Numbered from the stretch's first letter, positions 11,301 through 18,434 are shown. The stretch: 64,000 nucleotides of DNA from F23-D06 sp963643165 (GCA_963643165.1 CAVIJD010000008.1:1-64000), one strand, 5' to 3'. Notes: generated from the sequence alone by a model not told the origin. Numbers and translations are program-made.

Positions 11301-11403
11301 CTATTACTCTCTTAAGAATATTTCAAGTTTCAATAAAATACTCAGCAAACCTTATTTAGAAGTTAAAAGTTATGATTCTGATACAGAGTTCAACTATAAA
11401 TAA
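2368..11403 (+). CDS. Giant secreted protein (3011 aa), function unknown
   Basis: A classical signal peptide (MKRQLLSVFLLAMLLLPAAH, cleavage near LAAQ) is followed by about 170 residues of beta-rich domain resembling the N-terminal region of large Bacteroidota surface proteins of the TANFOR type; I hold that resemblance loosely. A Ser/Asn-rich linker lies near residues 190-260. Then come long beta-rich segments with repeated GxxFGF/GKLNVS-like patterns (about 1440-1650), Gly/Ser/Asn-rich low complexity near 2395-2480, and a Tyr/Trp-rich C-terminus. I see no type IX C-terminal sorting domain. The gene is followed after 11 bp by the Fn3 protein, so the two are probably cotranscribed. The last third is visibly more AT-rich than the first two thirds, which suggests a different history for the C-terminal part. 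It could be an adhesin, a scaffold or a toxin-like polymorphic protein; the sequence alone does not decide. Confidence 0.75.
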   Translation: MKRQLLSVFLLAMLLLPAAHLAAQNDIQIMVTPKVRHFPSSGFSYIDDPARYFDIQLLNTSGSPKQIYLKLEISTDFTATGENYYLRTRETAQPLTPLTVGTAPMLLNRSHFDQLLGHLSHGDIDYYVGSNSTLQALNNILTLPEGIYNICLTPYYWTGNNTATPQKAGETFCYRFTICYSGSAPEFTSPIMGNSSANLNNSNPANNLLINTQTNTRRKKLLNASSRPSTNTSSTATSVSLTPLRNRTSIATSDSRNSSQYAVLPAERVVNFNWTGVISNCLSPNDFNYTLKIVEVYKNQNLHDAIERNATLATIKAGTKTAYRYDTLTNHAFSLKKGHVYAMQVIATPNKSLFSDVKLGNDGKSQIIAFVWGSDEVIQEDVPTKITYSSNENNIRKKIRDPFLVSPGKDLDAIESFTERFPSEAGDIPAGDKNARYVSESVARMNGNVPFYQLPVSSDSLSVKWMPVRGDSIFKVDYFVELYEYKGGSIGASLTTQPLKKTTIVKQAPIDTFGIKGTTLMELASGEWSGLLEEGFKYIVLLKADAYYSYDYRTTYTITEYIHSTPVTRDSTLNEIRFGDTTFVSNVVFSWGIDSGALDKVTPPQFTYPVMLTDKPLDDTSWSEDEFPEITKRKDFSFNWDRAQGVYYEDTVYYRLRVGKLPDKTKPSEVTSFFFTKDSITATEYIDSTLFDTLKTDAQYVAVLDISIKQMEDTSQHYDLLNGGKSHYAAFRLKEEPEFKSDLNTKLVCDSSKYNALEKEPIFPSPQTLIKEAREFKMGEFPMVMQRAQYDSTKKTYSGDGYIIWRPLGVDVRLKVDFKDIKFNKNYEIIAGTATSSATDSATYLSAMTNELGLDLDSLGTPELNKIVAKLGQNEEIKKKYETFKSWGEKYAKKYGGLLGPLQGGNVATEVLTFPLSVTDEKITGSKNVVFVINNMYFSPVASLMGFWAIFAASSDNAYVPFLANNICMEPGNLLGNADQHIEMYMGRNYEFDLSKGYKMRFKKASSFSDPKDGTVIVIDSGKLKDLFVDIDFQMNPEDLRKIDKDGKALKGNPTDPESCVKASFRANLRDWDDWMVQIKMDAFAPADCENFSFYPTGKGIWYDHSSTKTPDEIAFPKGYLTGGMDTVKGKGNKTDTQQQAEKDKTMSKERLEWQGFYWNEMTIFLSEEISNTFTDKKEPKDSMVVYHYGINNSQTDSALYHRTGTRVNFGAKDIFIDTCGFTAEFFVRDILKAETKKGGGWAFSLDTISVSILKNDFKHASIKGAFGVPLFSGDFHYHCAIGADSLTFNIDVMDDTLDLDLWIAKVLFDKKSSCFRVKKIYDEEDTRFDMTISGKINIDFNAIDVPFNFALCKFEGMGMRNYNTIKDTSTVDGFEFTLGKWSFASPQHSIGGVASDKYGKLHNLAAPDGGEVGSLDIAGIFTASLKELKPYASYDSKAKKLKLGFDTELSLKVNFGENNAFGGSFGFKLWGTCEPFNNFKVSKPEFELGKIGVQCNLDVFDLEGELEFPSKDDKSFKTGLKGKLNVSCLGGSVQLKMSAGFGTAEKKNGAGTYSWWFLDGGCKFPGGIPLGAISINGFSGGFAYNMESTRDLSSLTCQNLLAKAEDNSKQNTAVNSDAQFVPKYDYWVANAGISMVLTGAENTMNADGLVSLRIGEGHFTGIFIQANAYVMTKMDKSKTPGDGTNNSGSLVKASALMGYEQTSEWNYFRISINAKLDINLDKLLKGLSSTTVGGAVQAVHSGLMRAGASIVGGVDTVLNNLGSVGSSLKKHTQSLREDAVESSTGSGGALPSFSIEAKIPIDFELKHYKKNTADGKKGTTDWYFAIGKPKYDERVQLKSNLDLVIAKAEAEFTFYLQTGNAFAYELPPLSQSLKEFFGLEKKGKEMQKGASEEGVKKTRKIPNDDWLKIDKGGGFCMGSTFHTRLEFCCFLYLNIEADLGFDIAMLDVTGLGCPGHGQIGKNNFYATGRVYAALQGEVGLKINLGFWSGKIKLLSAGVGALLQGGGPNPSYAYGLLRFKVSALNGLLKFSTSVDFSMGEVCVPGAGDPLANVKLFQSVTPGYENENTAKESKNAISALTIGAIVSNMPWDQEIPLSDNDRTRKFRFTLLEDDCKYSTAANTQYAVVSGRNRLVFTNNKNDANSILFESEEGGFVPDVNNKLYLKARAFEWRKKLKSNEISSKGLRSDDAYHVSGSNKGDIYNNAPDYCWRNPTYLDEDQKKKYEIRTWTQDTTLFFKTKPMGYTLNNQVVFAWPYNGEINFPNKEYVYRNGHYWVNLYLFKDRPDLFKTNNSGNRTCKIILFTNNIVGIYLGNNYEYELSYVYDASGKLPLLRIQLPDKIVGLGGGFKIKIYSIEKSKFEAGLKQEDLAITKVDQEKSRIAISDQTYADAINAHNNPNGSSGKGSSSRFGSSKGNSKNDQIQSSVIFANGKGKGNVNMPNTPQIKGRSHPSNTAPVSFSNSSPKNVVNIRNNQLEDVYNSLQESGKDTMYYKRTRLKNAIDVLDRDGDLIYCWTWAATTTGWGGARKTPDYEALLKTDTYGEERPTDFISAKYNLLSSTCTVTVKKDKIILNPHYANSVLLNARGHLFLPHDYQDPAMYNTNCIQPPRAFFLTNYNAEMNELHNRYFQHFLDLERSFKSYSEVSSFKKGLSAADIQNLDRTMAKGLVANPNYAFSNISRRIKAGTLFERCNEANYHPTAIDKPKILDFEATVQNFVPYKEEDFNKTINMGGSDLLDSRYNNYVNGVRIIDYATPSLMDDVVKFHNFFQRNQQLAQYFNKKSWKDKKKIVVDLTDKYKYAMFEYPEPFPFQMPLLYLPMHYMSIKNALYEYGDSFITSGGITIYKKNYDKSRYFIYHKQLPKRYWNWSYYWWSAKGQGTEDAGEGLDRNFYDGGGRTRSTIYYNAVPGHPDQRLDHILGSWYYHEAYPTQFSNSLSYAFVTSNCSNFEATLMKIAVAVKNNDPIVFFPTKQVYTNAKYYYSLKNISSFNKILSKPYLEVKSYDSDTEFNYK

Positions 11404-11414
11404 AAACATACGAT

Positions 11415-13652
11415 ATGAAGACAACAATGCTCAACAATAATCTCCTCAAAGCCAGCAATATACTTCTCTTTTTCCTTGGTTTCTGGTGCAACCATGCCTT
11501 GGCACAAGACATCGAGACCATTCAATATGTTGATACAACGGGAACTATTGACACGTCATCAACTTACGAGTCGCCATACGGAAAACGCTACAACTTTGTG
11601 TTGGTAGCGCGCAGCTACGGCGACAGCGTCGTGTTGCGTTGGGCTCCGGAGAACGCCGGCGTCTGGATTTCCGCCAACTACTACGGCTGGAACATCTTGC
11701 GCGACAAAGACGAGTCGGAAATTCGCGAGGACGACACCACCTTCAACATCCGGTTGAATGACAAACCCATCAAGCCGCTCTCCCTCGACGAGATGATGCA
11801 GCGTTATGACTCTACCAACATTTTCATCGGGGCGGCGGCACAGGCCCTCTACGGCGAGTCGTACTACAACCCCAAAGAGGGCGACGGCTTGGCCAACTAC
11901 GTGTTCCGTCGCGACCAGGAACAAAACCAACGTATGGCCATGGCTTACCTTGCCGCCGAAGGACATCCTGAGGTGGCCGACGCCCTCGGCCTGCGCTTTG
12001 TGGATACTGCCGTTAAGGTTGGCCGTACCTATATGTACCGTGTTGAGAGCCTCATCCCGCAAGAACAGATCTTTATGCCCGCAAAATTCTTCATGGTCAA
12101 CAACATTCCGTATGTGCGGTCCGAGGACGAGAAGATACCGGAAATACAGATCTACCAGAACGGTCCGTTCACAGCCTTTGTCTATTGGGAAAAGAACAAA
12201 CTGTCGGGATACTACGTGGAGCGCAGCAGCGACAACGGCAAGACCTGGGAAAAACTAAACAGCGCCCCCATCTACGGCTACATGCCAGACCACGATGCCT
12301 ACGAAGTGCTTGGCGACGACATCGGGAAACTGCTGGAACACAACGTCGGCTTAATTGACTCCCTGGAACTGAACGTCAAGTACCAATACCGCGTCAAGGC
12401 GTTTGATGCCTTTGGCGACTACGCTCCGGAACGCGTCTCCGAAAAGTTCGAGATGGAAGACCGCATACCGCCTACCGTGCCCGTGTTGGACGAAATACTG
12501 CCTAAAGACAACAAAGTGTGTACGCTACAGTGGTATATGGACAAAAAAGATGACGACCTCAAAGGTTTCATCGTAGCATTCTCGGACGTGCCGGAGGGAC
12601 CGTGGAATCATGTTACCGAACTGCTTCCGCCCACCGCTCGCCAATGGACCGACAACGATGCCGAGAAGCGCGGCAGGGGCTTCTTCCGCATCTTTGCGGT
12701 TGACGAAAGCCAGAACTTCTCCTACTCCACCTCAAAGTGCAACAACATCGAAGACGTGTTCGCACCCGCACCGCCTACCGGCTTCCAAGCTTGGGTTGAC
12801 ACCGCCGGCGTGGTCTATTTCAACTGGAACAAAAGTCCTGAAAAAGACGTCTATGGCTACCATATCTATTTTGCCAACCAGATTGACCACGACTACATTC
12901 CAAAGACCAACTACAGGGTTGAAGACACAACCTGGACCGACACCGTCAGTTTGAACACCCTGACCAAGTACATATATTATTACATCGTGGCGGAAGACTA
13001 CAGTCACAACATCTCCTTGCCATCCGACACGCTGGCCGTGCCTGTGCCGGACACCATCGCGCCGGGCATCGCCCTGCTGGAAGACTACACCACCACCAAC
13101 GAGTCGGTGACCTTCAAGTGGCTGCAGAGCACCTCCGAGGACGTGGCCTACTACTACGTCTATCGCAAGTTTGACAACGAGAAGCAGTGGAAGTACCTCC
13201 GCATCATCACCCCCGACGAGCTGGAGGAGAACGAGCCCATCATCCTCATTGACTACCCCGAACCCTCGCCCAAGAACTACAACTACTGCATCGAGGTAAT
13301 TGACCGCGACGGGCTCTCGTCGGGCAAGACGGGACAGACCACCATACGTTTCCGCGGCGCGTCCACCCTCAAGATACCGCTCACCCTCAAGGCCGCACCC
13401 CACAAGAGCGGCAACGGCGTCACCCTCAACTTCACCTACGAGTACGAGTCGCACCACGACTACTACGGCGTCATTTACAAGTCGGTGAACGGCGAGCCCG
13501 CCTACGTGCTGGGCAGTTTCAACCGCGGCGAGAACACCTACAACGACTTCAACGTCAACTCTGGTGACACGGTGTCGTACTACATCCGCATGATGCTGGG
13601 CAACGGCAAGCAGTCGCAGTCCTCTGAAACCGCAACCGTCAAGGTAAAATAA
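11415..13652 (+). CDS. Secreted protein with fibronectin type III-like repeats
   Basis: 745 residues with a signal peptide ending near ..CNHALAQ. After a ~200-residue N-terminal region, the protein carries a series of Fn3-like modules: IPEIQIYQNGPFTAFVYWE with YYVERSSDNGKTWEKL, then PPTVPVLDEILPKDNK, APAPPTGFQAWVDTAGVVYF and APGIALLEDYTTTNESVTFK. Each is followed by YxYYI/YRV-type strands, which is the standard Fn3 pattern. No CHU_C or Por sorting domain is visible at the C-terminus (..SSETATVKVK). It follows the giant protein by 11 bp and is probably the third gene of one transcription unit. I infer a cell-surface binding or assembly partner of the giant; this is context, not evidence of function. 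Confidence 0.7.
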   Translation: MKTTMLNNNLLKASNILLFFLGFWCNHALAQDIETIQYVDTTGTIDTSSTYESPYGKRYNFVLVARSYGDSVVLRWAPENAGVWISANYYGWNILRDKDESEIREDDTTFNIRLNDKPIKPLSLDEMMQRYDSTNIFIGAAAQALYGESYYNPKEGDGLANYVFRRDQEQNQRMAMAYLAAEGHPEVADALGLRFVDTAVKVGRTYMYRVESLIPQEQIFMPAKFFMVNNIPYVRSEDEKIPEIQIYQNGPFTAFVYWEKNKLSGYYVERSSDNGKTWEKLNSAPIYGYMPDHDAYEVLGDDIGKLLEHNVGLIDSLELNVKYQYRVKAFDAFGDYAPERVSEKFEMEDRIPPTVPVLDEILPKDNKVCTLQWYMDKKDDDLKGFIVAFSDVPEGPWNHVTELLPPTARQWTDNDAEKRGRGFFRIFAVDESQNFSYSTSKCNNIEDVFAPAPPTGFQAWVDTAGVVYFNWNKSPEKDVYGYHIYFANQIDHDYIPKTNYRVEDTTWTDTVSLNTLTKYIYYYIVAEDYSHNISLPSDTLAVPVPDTIAPGIALLEDYTTTNESVTFKWLQSTSEDVAYYYVYRKFDNEKQWKYLRIITPDELEENEPIILIDYPEPSPKNYNYCIEVIDRDGLSSGKTGQTTIRFRGASTLKIPLTLKAAPHKSGNGVTLNFTYEYESHHDYYGVIYKSVNGEPAYVLGSFNRGENTYNDFNVNSGDTVSYYIRMMLGNGKQSQSSETATVKVK

Positions 13653-13677
13653 GAGGGGTTAGAAGAACCGCCAGCTC

Positions 13678-13708
13678 TGACACAGCCTGTATTATACAGG
13701 ATCTGTCA
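13678..13708. terminator. Two-part hairpin between convergent units
   Basis: TGACA-CAG-CCTGTA-TTA-TACAGG-ATC-TGTCA forms a 6-bp and a 5-bp stem separated by a 3x3 internal loop. On the plus strand it is followed by AAATTTT. It lies just after the Fn3 gene and overlaps the end of the decayed HNH gene, so it may serve either strand. The T-run is short. Confidence 0.4.
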
Positions 13709-14085
13709 AATTTTGAGGATTTCTGTTTATTGGATTATATTGATTTGCGGTGTCAAAGCAATTCTCCGCTGTCCCTGGGAACTGTTCAATCAAGGACTTA
13801 CGGACATTATCATATCCCTTAAAGACCGTAAACCATATTGACCAATAACCACCAGCCTTTGCCAAATCGACTATTGTATCAATGCCCACCTTTGGCTGTA
13901 CATGTTCGACATGCAGGTCTCTCTGATTCTGGTTGTGGACTTCACAATAGGAGCAGAAATCACCGAGATTAGCCAAAAGTGGTTTTTTGGGCTTTTGTAT
14001 ATGGTTGATATGTTCGGGCAACACATTGAACTTTCCCCTCAACTGAAATCAATTCGCCAACAGCAGCCTTCTTCACTGGTCTCAT
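13692..14085 (-). pseudogene. Decayed HNH endonuclease (PtuB/Septu-like), frameshifted and internally deleted
   Basis: The likely original start is the ATG at 14085, overlapping the ATPase stop as ATGA. That frame gives MRPVKKAAVGEL... and then stops soon after an A6 run at 13983-13988. From there the family sequence continues in another frame as KPLLANLGDFCSYCE, with the zinc-binding CxxC of the HNH fold, and LHVEHVQPK, the HNH core. Directly after HVQPK the reading jumps to IVDLAKAGGYWSIWF, which looks like the C-terminal part of the same family. The middle of the nuclease, including the final HNH Asn/His, is therefore missing. A one-base insertion plus a deletion near 13885 make this non-functional. 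Family membership is recalled from sequence pattern, not searched. Confidence 0.65.
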
Positions 14086-14830
14086 CTGGAATTCCTTTCT
14101 GCTCTCAAAAGAGACACGTATGCGGGATTGTCACTATATTCCGCCTCCATTTCATCCAGTGTTTTCTTAATTTCAATTGTTTCCTTATCGTCAACTTTAT
14201 CTGACAATACTAAATCATATTACTTGTCAGCAAGTTTTACCATATTCTGATATCGCTGGCTTCTTTTCAGGTCTGACATATTCATCTCTGTCGCAGCTAT
14301 CTCTTCTACACTTCGGTATATAGGGTCTGTGTCACTTGTCACGCCATCGAGCACAACAAGATTTTCTTTCTTAACACTTTGGACAATAAACGGAGAGTGT
14401 GTGGTGACAACAAATTGAATGTTCGGAAATGCCTTACGCAAATCTTCCAATATATGCATTTGCCATCTTGGATGCAGATAAAGTTCCAATTCATCAATCA
14501 TAACGATACCAGGGGTTTTCTCAACAGCATCCTTTCCAAGAAAACCATTCAGTTCAACACAACGATGTGCAATCTCTGCTGCAATACATATAACCGATTT
14601 AAAACCATCGCTCATGTGCTCAAAGGTCTGATAAGTCGGGGGCAAATCCCGAACTCCTACACATGCCGAAAACTCGTTGTTTTTAGTGTCAATATGAATG
14701 TCATCCAATGCAGGTATTGCTTTGTACAAGGCATTAATGAACGCCTCAAAAGTACCTGGTGTAACTTGATTCGATTTCAGATTACGATCGTATCGGTACA
14801 ACCAGTCGAATGCTCCCCCAACCACTGCCA
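14082..14830 (-). pseudogene. Decayed AAA/ABC-type ATPase, C-terminal half (PtuA-like)
   Basis: The reading frame shows the C-terminal half of an OLD/SMC-like defence ATPase: MSDGFKSVICIAAEI (signature-like segment), then GIVMIDELELYLHPRWQ (Walker B with catalytic Glu), then QFVVTTHSPFIVQS (the switch His). The N-terminal half with Walker A is absent; homology-like sequence begins abruptly next to the pepD terminator near 14830. A TAA at 14220-14222 interrupts the frame after ..MVKLADK, but the same frame continues as YDLVLSDKVDDKETIEIK... to a TGA at 14082-14084. So the original gene ran through and has acquired a nonsense mutation. With the HNH remnant this is the relic of a two-gene antiphage-type module. 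An ORF reading upstream into the terminator and the end of pepD is spurious. Confidence 0.65.
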
Positions 14831-14896
14831 CTTTTTTTGCCGTCAGACGGCAAAAAAAAGGGAGCAGTGGCGGCTCGTTTCGCCGCCACTGCTCCC
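14831..14896 (-). terminator. Strong rho-independent terminator of pepD
   Basis: Read on the minus strand, a perfect 15-bp stem (14882-14896 with 14860-14874, arm GGGAGCAGTGGCGGC) with a 7-nt loop is followed by eight T. A second palindrome, GCCGTC-A-GACGGC at 14839-14851 flanked by T7 and A8, follows at once. It lies 22 nt after the pepD stop codon. Confidence 0.85.
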
Positions 14897-14917
14897 GTGA
14901 CTCATTGTAAGCTCCCG

Positions 14918-16399
14918 CTATTTCAGCAGCCGGAAGAACTCCATCATCAAGTCCCAGCACATCTGGACGGTCTTGATTTCGAGTTTCTCGTCGGGTGAAT
15001 GCACGCCGCGCATCGTGGGTCCAATGGACACCATGTCGAGTTCAGGGTACTTTTCGGCGATGAGTCCGCACTCCAAGCCAGCGTGGATAGCCAGCACTTC
15101 GGGCTCTTTGTGGAACAGGTTGTGGTAAGCGTCCACCAGCACGCGGAGCACTTCAGAGTCGGGGTTCGGATTCCAGCCGGGATAGCCGTCGCCCGACACC
15201 ACATCGGCGCCCACCATCCAGAAAGCGGTGGACACGCGGTCGGCAATAGCCTGCTTCTTTGTTTCCACTGAGCTGCGCTGGCTGGTAGAGACTACAATCT
15301 TGTCCCCTTTCTTCTTCACCGATGCCAGGTTCGTCGAAGTCTCCACAAAACCGGGAATGTCTTGCGACATGGCCTGCATGCCGTGAGGGCAAACCAGCAG
15401 GGCATTCAGCACATCAATCTGGAAAGTCTCCTCCAGCACCTTCTCGCACTTGTTGGCGGGGGTCATGGCAACGGCAACACCGCTGTCGGTTTTATGGAAC
15501 TCGTTTTTGTAGGTGGCATCCATTTGGGACACATACTCGGCCAAAGCCTCGCGGTTGTGCGCGGGCACAGCCACCACAGCGTAGCCCTCGCGGGCGATGG
15601 CGTTGTGCAGGTTGCCGGCCTGGATGTCGGCAATGCGGATGTCGTAGTCGCAATAGGCGTTCCACAGCACGCGGGTCAGCAGTTTCACGGCATTGCCGCG
15701 TCCCTTGTTGATGTCATCGCCGGAGTGCCCGCCTATCAGCCCGTTCACGGTGATGCGGCAGAACTCGTAGCCCTCGCCCTGCTCCTTGGCCAGGTCGTCA
15801 ATGTCGTCGTATTCGCACGTCAGCGTGGCTATCGTGTCCTTGCCGCCGGCGCAGCCTATGAAGAACTGCCCCTCGTCTTCCGAGTCGAGGTTGACAAGCA
15901 TCTTGCCTTTCAGGATGCCCGGCTCCAGCATCTTGGCGCCGGTAAGTCCCGTCTCCTCATCAACGGTAAAGAGGCACTCTAACGGACCGTGTTCCAGCGT
16001 CTTGTCCTCCATGATAGCCAATGCCATAGCAATGCCGATGCCGTCGTCGGCCCCGAGCGTGGTGCCCTTGGCCTTCAGCCATTCGCCGTCAACGTAAGTC
16101 TGGATGGCATCCTTTTCAAAGTCGAAGTTAACATCGTTGTTCTTCTCGCACACCATATCCATGTGGGCTTGCAAGATGACGGGCGTGACATTCTCCTTGC
16201 CGGGGGTTGCGGGCTTAGACATATACACGTTGCCGATCTTGTCGCGTTTCGTCTCAAGCCCCATAGCGAGGCCTGTTTTCTCGAGCCATTCCGACATTCT
16301 GCCCTCTTTCTTGGACGGGCGTGGGATTTTCGTGATTTCGTTGAAAAACCGGAAAACGCTTTCCGGCTTCAGAGACAACATTTCATCGTTCATATTCAT
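14918..16399 (-). CDS. pepD: Aminoacyl-histidine dipeptidase (Xaa-His dipeptidase, M20C)
   Basis: 493 residues, the usual length of the bacterial PepD/carnosinase-type family. Metal-ligand motifs are intact: QAHMDMVCEKN (His ligand and following Asp), TTLGADDGIGIAMALAIME (bridging Asp) and DEETGLTGA (catalytic Glu-Glu). The C-terminal half contains VSIGPTMRGVHSPDEKLEI with the last His ligand. The enzyme cleaves Xaa-His dipeptides in the cytoplasm, and no signal peptide is present. It is monocistronic, with its own promoter and a strong terminator. Start codons at residue 1 and residue 3 (MNMNDEM) are both possible. Confidence 0.93.
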   Translation of the reverse strand: MNMNDEMLSLKPESVFRFFNEITKIPRPSKKEGRMSEWLEKTGLAMGLETKRDKIGNVYMSKPATPGKENVTPVILQAHMDMVCEKNNDVNFDFEKDAIQTYVDGEWLKAKGTTLGADDGIGIAMALAIMEDKTLEHGPLECLFTVDEETGLTGAKMLEPGILKGKMLVNLDSEDEGQFFIGCAGGKDTIATLTCEYDDIDDLAKEQGEGYEFCRITVNGLIGGHSGDDINKGRGNAVKLLTRVLWNAYCDYDIRIADIQAGNLHNAIAREGYAVVAVPAHNREALAEYVSQMDATYKNEFHKTDSGVAVAMTPANKCEKVLEETFQIDVLNALLVCPHGMQAMSQDIPGFVETSTNLASVKKKGDKIVVSTSQRSSVETKKQAIADRVSTAFWMVGADVVSGDGYPGWNPNPDSEVLRVLVDAYHNLFHKEPEVLAIHAGLECGLIAEKYPELDMVSIGPTMRGVHSPDEKLEIKTVQMCWDLMMEFFRLLK

Positions 16400-16438
16400 T
16401 TGTGTTTTAAGTTATTGTCAGCGTTAAAAAAAGCGGGG

Positions 16439-16446
16439 CAAACTTA
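16439..16446 (-). promoter_or_regulatory. -7 element upstream of pepD
   Basis: Minus-strand TAAGTTTG fits TAnnTTTG and lies about 40 nt before the pepD start. No clear -33 element is seen. Confidence 0.5.
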
Positions 16447-16482
16447 CACAAAAAAATTGATTTCTCACTTCATTATTTTTCG

Positions 16483-16490
16483 TAGGTTTG
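16483..16490 (+). promoter_or_regulatory. -7 element upstream of the first DUF3857 gene
   Basis: TAGGTTTG fits TAnnTTTG and is divergent from the pepD promoter. Its TTTG coincides with a TTG that could be read as an upstream start codon, which argues for the later ATG at 16515 as the true start. Confidence 0.55.
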
Positions 16491-16514
16491 CATCTCTTAA
16501 AAAAAAGGCTGACT

Positions 16515-18434
16515 ATGACTGTTTTAAAACACCCTCTGCTACTGCTCACCCTGCTGTGCCTCCCATGTCTTCGGCTTTTTGCCCAGTCCGCATACGACGG
16601 CTACGACAAAGTAACCCTCTACGACAGCGTCTTTGTACACGTAGAGGAGAGCGGCATGAGCCTCGTGACGGAGCACTGCCAATACCGGGTCCTGACTCTG
16701 TCAGGGGCGCGCGACTACAGCACCGTGAAGGCCGACTATGACCCGCTGACGGCTTTTGCCGAGATACGGCAGGCCATCGTGCGCCGCCACAACGGCACAG
16801 TTGACACCATCGACAATGCCGAGTTCGACTATCCCGCGCCGGCACGGATGATCTACTGGGGCGCACGCCAGAAGATGGTAGCCTTGGGGCGGCTCGAGCC
16901 GGGCGACACGGTAGAGTTCACCACCTTCCGCAAAGGCTTCACCTATGCCCTGCTGCACCACGGCGGCGAGGACGACAAATACGTCCCCCCGATGCGCGGC
17001 CACTTTTACGACATCGTGCCCTTTTACAGCAACCAGCCCGTGATGCGGAAAGTGTACCAGATTGACATCCCCACCGCCAAAAACACACGTTATGCCGTCT
17101 ATAACGGGCAGTTGGAATGCCGCCGCGAGGAGAAGGGGGCACGCACCCTGTTCACCTTCACCAAAGAGAACATCATGCCCCTGCAAAAGTCCCGTTACAC
17201 CTTAGCGGACAACGACATACAGACAAAGCTCATCCTCACCACCACCGCCACGTGGCAAGAGAAGTCCAAATGGTTTTACCGTGTAAACGAAGACTACGGC
17301 AGTTTCACGCCCACCGAGGAGGCGAAAGCGAAGGTAAACGAACTGCTGCGCCGTGCCCGCAGCGAGAACGACAGCATTGCCATCCTCACGCACTGGGTGG
17401 CCGACAACATGCGCTACTCGGGCATCTCCATGGGCGAGGGCGAGGGCTACACGCTGCACCGTTGCGGCATGAACTTCACCGACCGCTGCGGGGTCTGCAA
17501 AGACAAGGCCGGGCTATTGATCGCCATGCTCCGTGCCGCGGGCTTTGAGGCATACGCGGCTATGACAATGGCGGGCGAGCGCATCGAGGATCTCCCCGCC
17601 GACCAGTTCAACCATTGCGTGGCCGTCGTGAAACGGCGCAACGGCAACTACCAGTTGCTTGACCCCACCTGGGTGCCGGGCGTGCGCGAGCTCTGGTCGA
17701 GCGCCGAACAGCAGCAATACTTTCTGATGGGCCTCCCCGACGGCGCCGGGCTCCGCTGCACGCCCGTGTCGAAAGCCGAGAACCACTACCTGAAGATGAC
17801 CGCGCGCACCAAGGTGACCCGTGACGGCAGACTCAAAGGCACCGTCACCGTGACCGCCGAGGGACAGTCGGACCGCACCGTGCGCCGCCTGTTCAGCGGC
17901 AGCCGCGCCGAATGGGAAGCGTCTGTCTGCAACCAATTCTACCGTCTTTACCCTAACGCCACGCTTCACGCCGTGCGCTACAGCGACGAAGACCGTTACT
18001 TGGAGCATCCTGTCAGCATCACCTACCGCTTCACCATCCCCGGCTACGCCACCGTCAGCAACAAAGAGCTCATCGTCACGCCGTTGCTCGCCAAAGGCTT
18101 CATGACCTTCACCATGCGGCATCTCTACTTCGACGAGAGCGAAGAGACGCGGCAGCACCCTTTCCAGGATGCCTGCTCACGCTACGTGCAACTGTCTGAA
18201 ACCCTGTCGTTGCCCTACGGGTACACCTCCGCGAGCATTCCCGTTGACCGTTCCTTCCAGGAAACGGCCGCCGCCTTTGACGGCGGGTACGAACTTGAGA
18301 ACTCCAAGTTAACCTTCAACGAGAGAATATGGCTCAAGAAGCGCGTATATGAGGCCGCCGACTGGCCGTCATACCGCAAAGCCGTCGCCAACCAGCGCTT
18401 CTTCATGACCACGCCCGTAGTGCTGAGCAAATGA
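16515..18434 (+). CDS. DUF3857 / transglutaminase-like periplasmic protein
   Basis: 639 residues from the ATG at 16515; a TTG nine codons upstream sits in the promoter. A signal peptide ends near ..RLFAQS. An N-terminal DUF3857-type region (EYxVLTLSGARDYSTVKADYDP, followed by MIYWGARQKMVAL) precedes a transglutaminase-like core. There the Cys (RCGVCKDKAGLLIAML), the His (FNHCVAVVKRR) and the Asp (LLDPTWVPG) are all present, so a papain-like triad looks intact. The family is widespread in Bacteroidota and poorly characterised; a role in peptide or protein cross-linking or proteolysis is plausible. A related protein follows 212 bp downstream. The substrate is unknown. Confidence 0.8.
   Translation: MTVLKHPLLLLTLLCLPCLRLFAQSAYDGYDKVTLYDSVFVHVEESGMSLVTEHCQYRVLTLSGARDYSTVKADYDPLTAFAEIRQAIVRRHNGTVDTIDNAEFDYPAPARMIYWGARQKMVALGRLEPGDTVEFTTFRKGFTYALLHHGGEDDKYVPPMRGHFYDIVPFYSNQPVMRKVYQIDIPTAKNTRYAVYNGQLECRREEKGARTLFTFTKENIMPLQKSRYTLADNDIQTKLILTTTATWQEKSKWFYRVNEDYGSFTPTEEAKAKVNELLRRARSENDSIAILTHWVADNMRYSGISMGEGEGYTLHRCGMNFTDRCGVCKDKAGLLIAMLRAAGFEAYAAMTMAGERIEDLPADQFNHCVAVVKRRNGNYQLLDPTWVPGVRELWSSAEQQQYFLMGLPDGAGLRCTPVSKAENHYLKMTARTKVTRDGRLKGTVTVTAEGQSDRTVRRLFSGSRAEWEASVCNQFYRLYPNATLHAVRYSDEDRYLEHPVSITYRFTIPGYATVSNKELIVTPLLAKGFMTFTMRHLYFDESEETRQHPFQDACSRYVQLSETLSLPYGYTSASIPVDRSFQETAAAFDGGYELENSKLTFNERIWLKKRVYEAADWPSYRKAVANQRFFMTTPVVLSK

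Noticed and set aside
13692..14830. A retron (PtuAB-type effectors often accompany one)
   Set aside because: No reverse transcriptase frame and no msr/msd-like structure next to the relic.
14831..14960. Upstream part of the ATPase-like frame as a real N-terminus
   Set aside because: It lies over the pepD stop and terminator hairpins; the encoded residues are terminator sequence, not protein.
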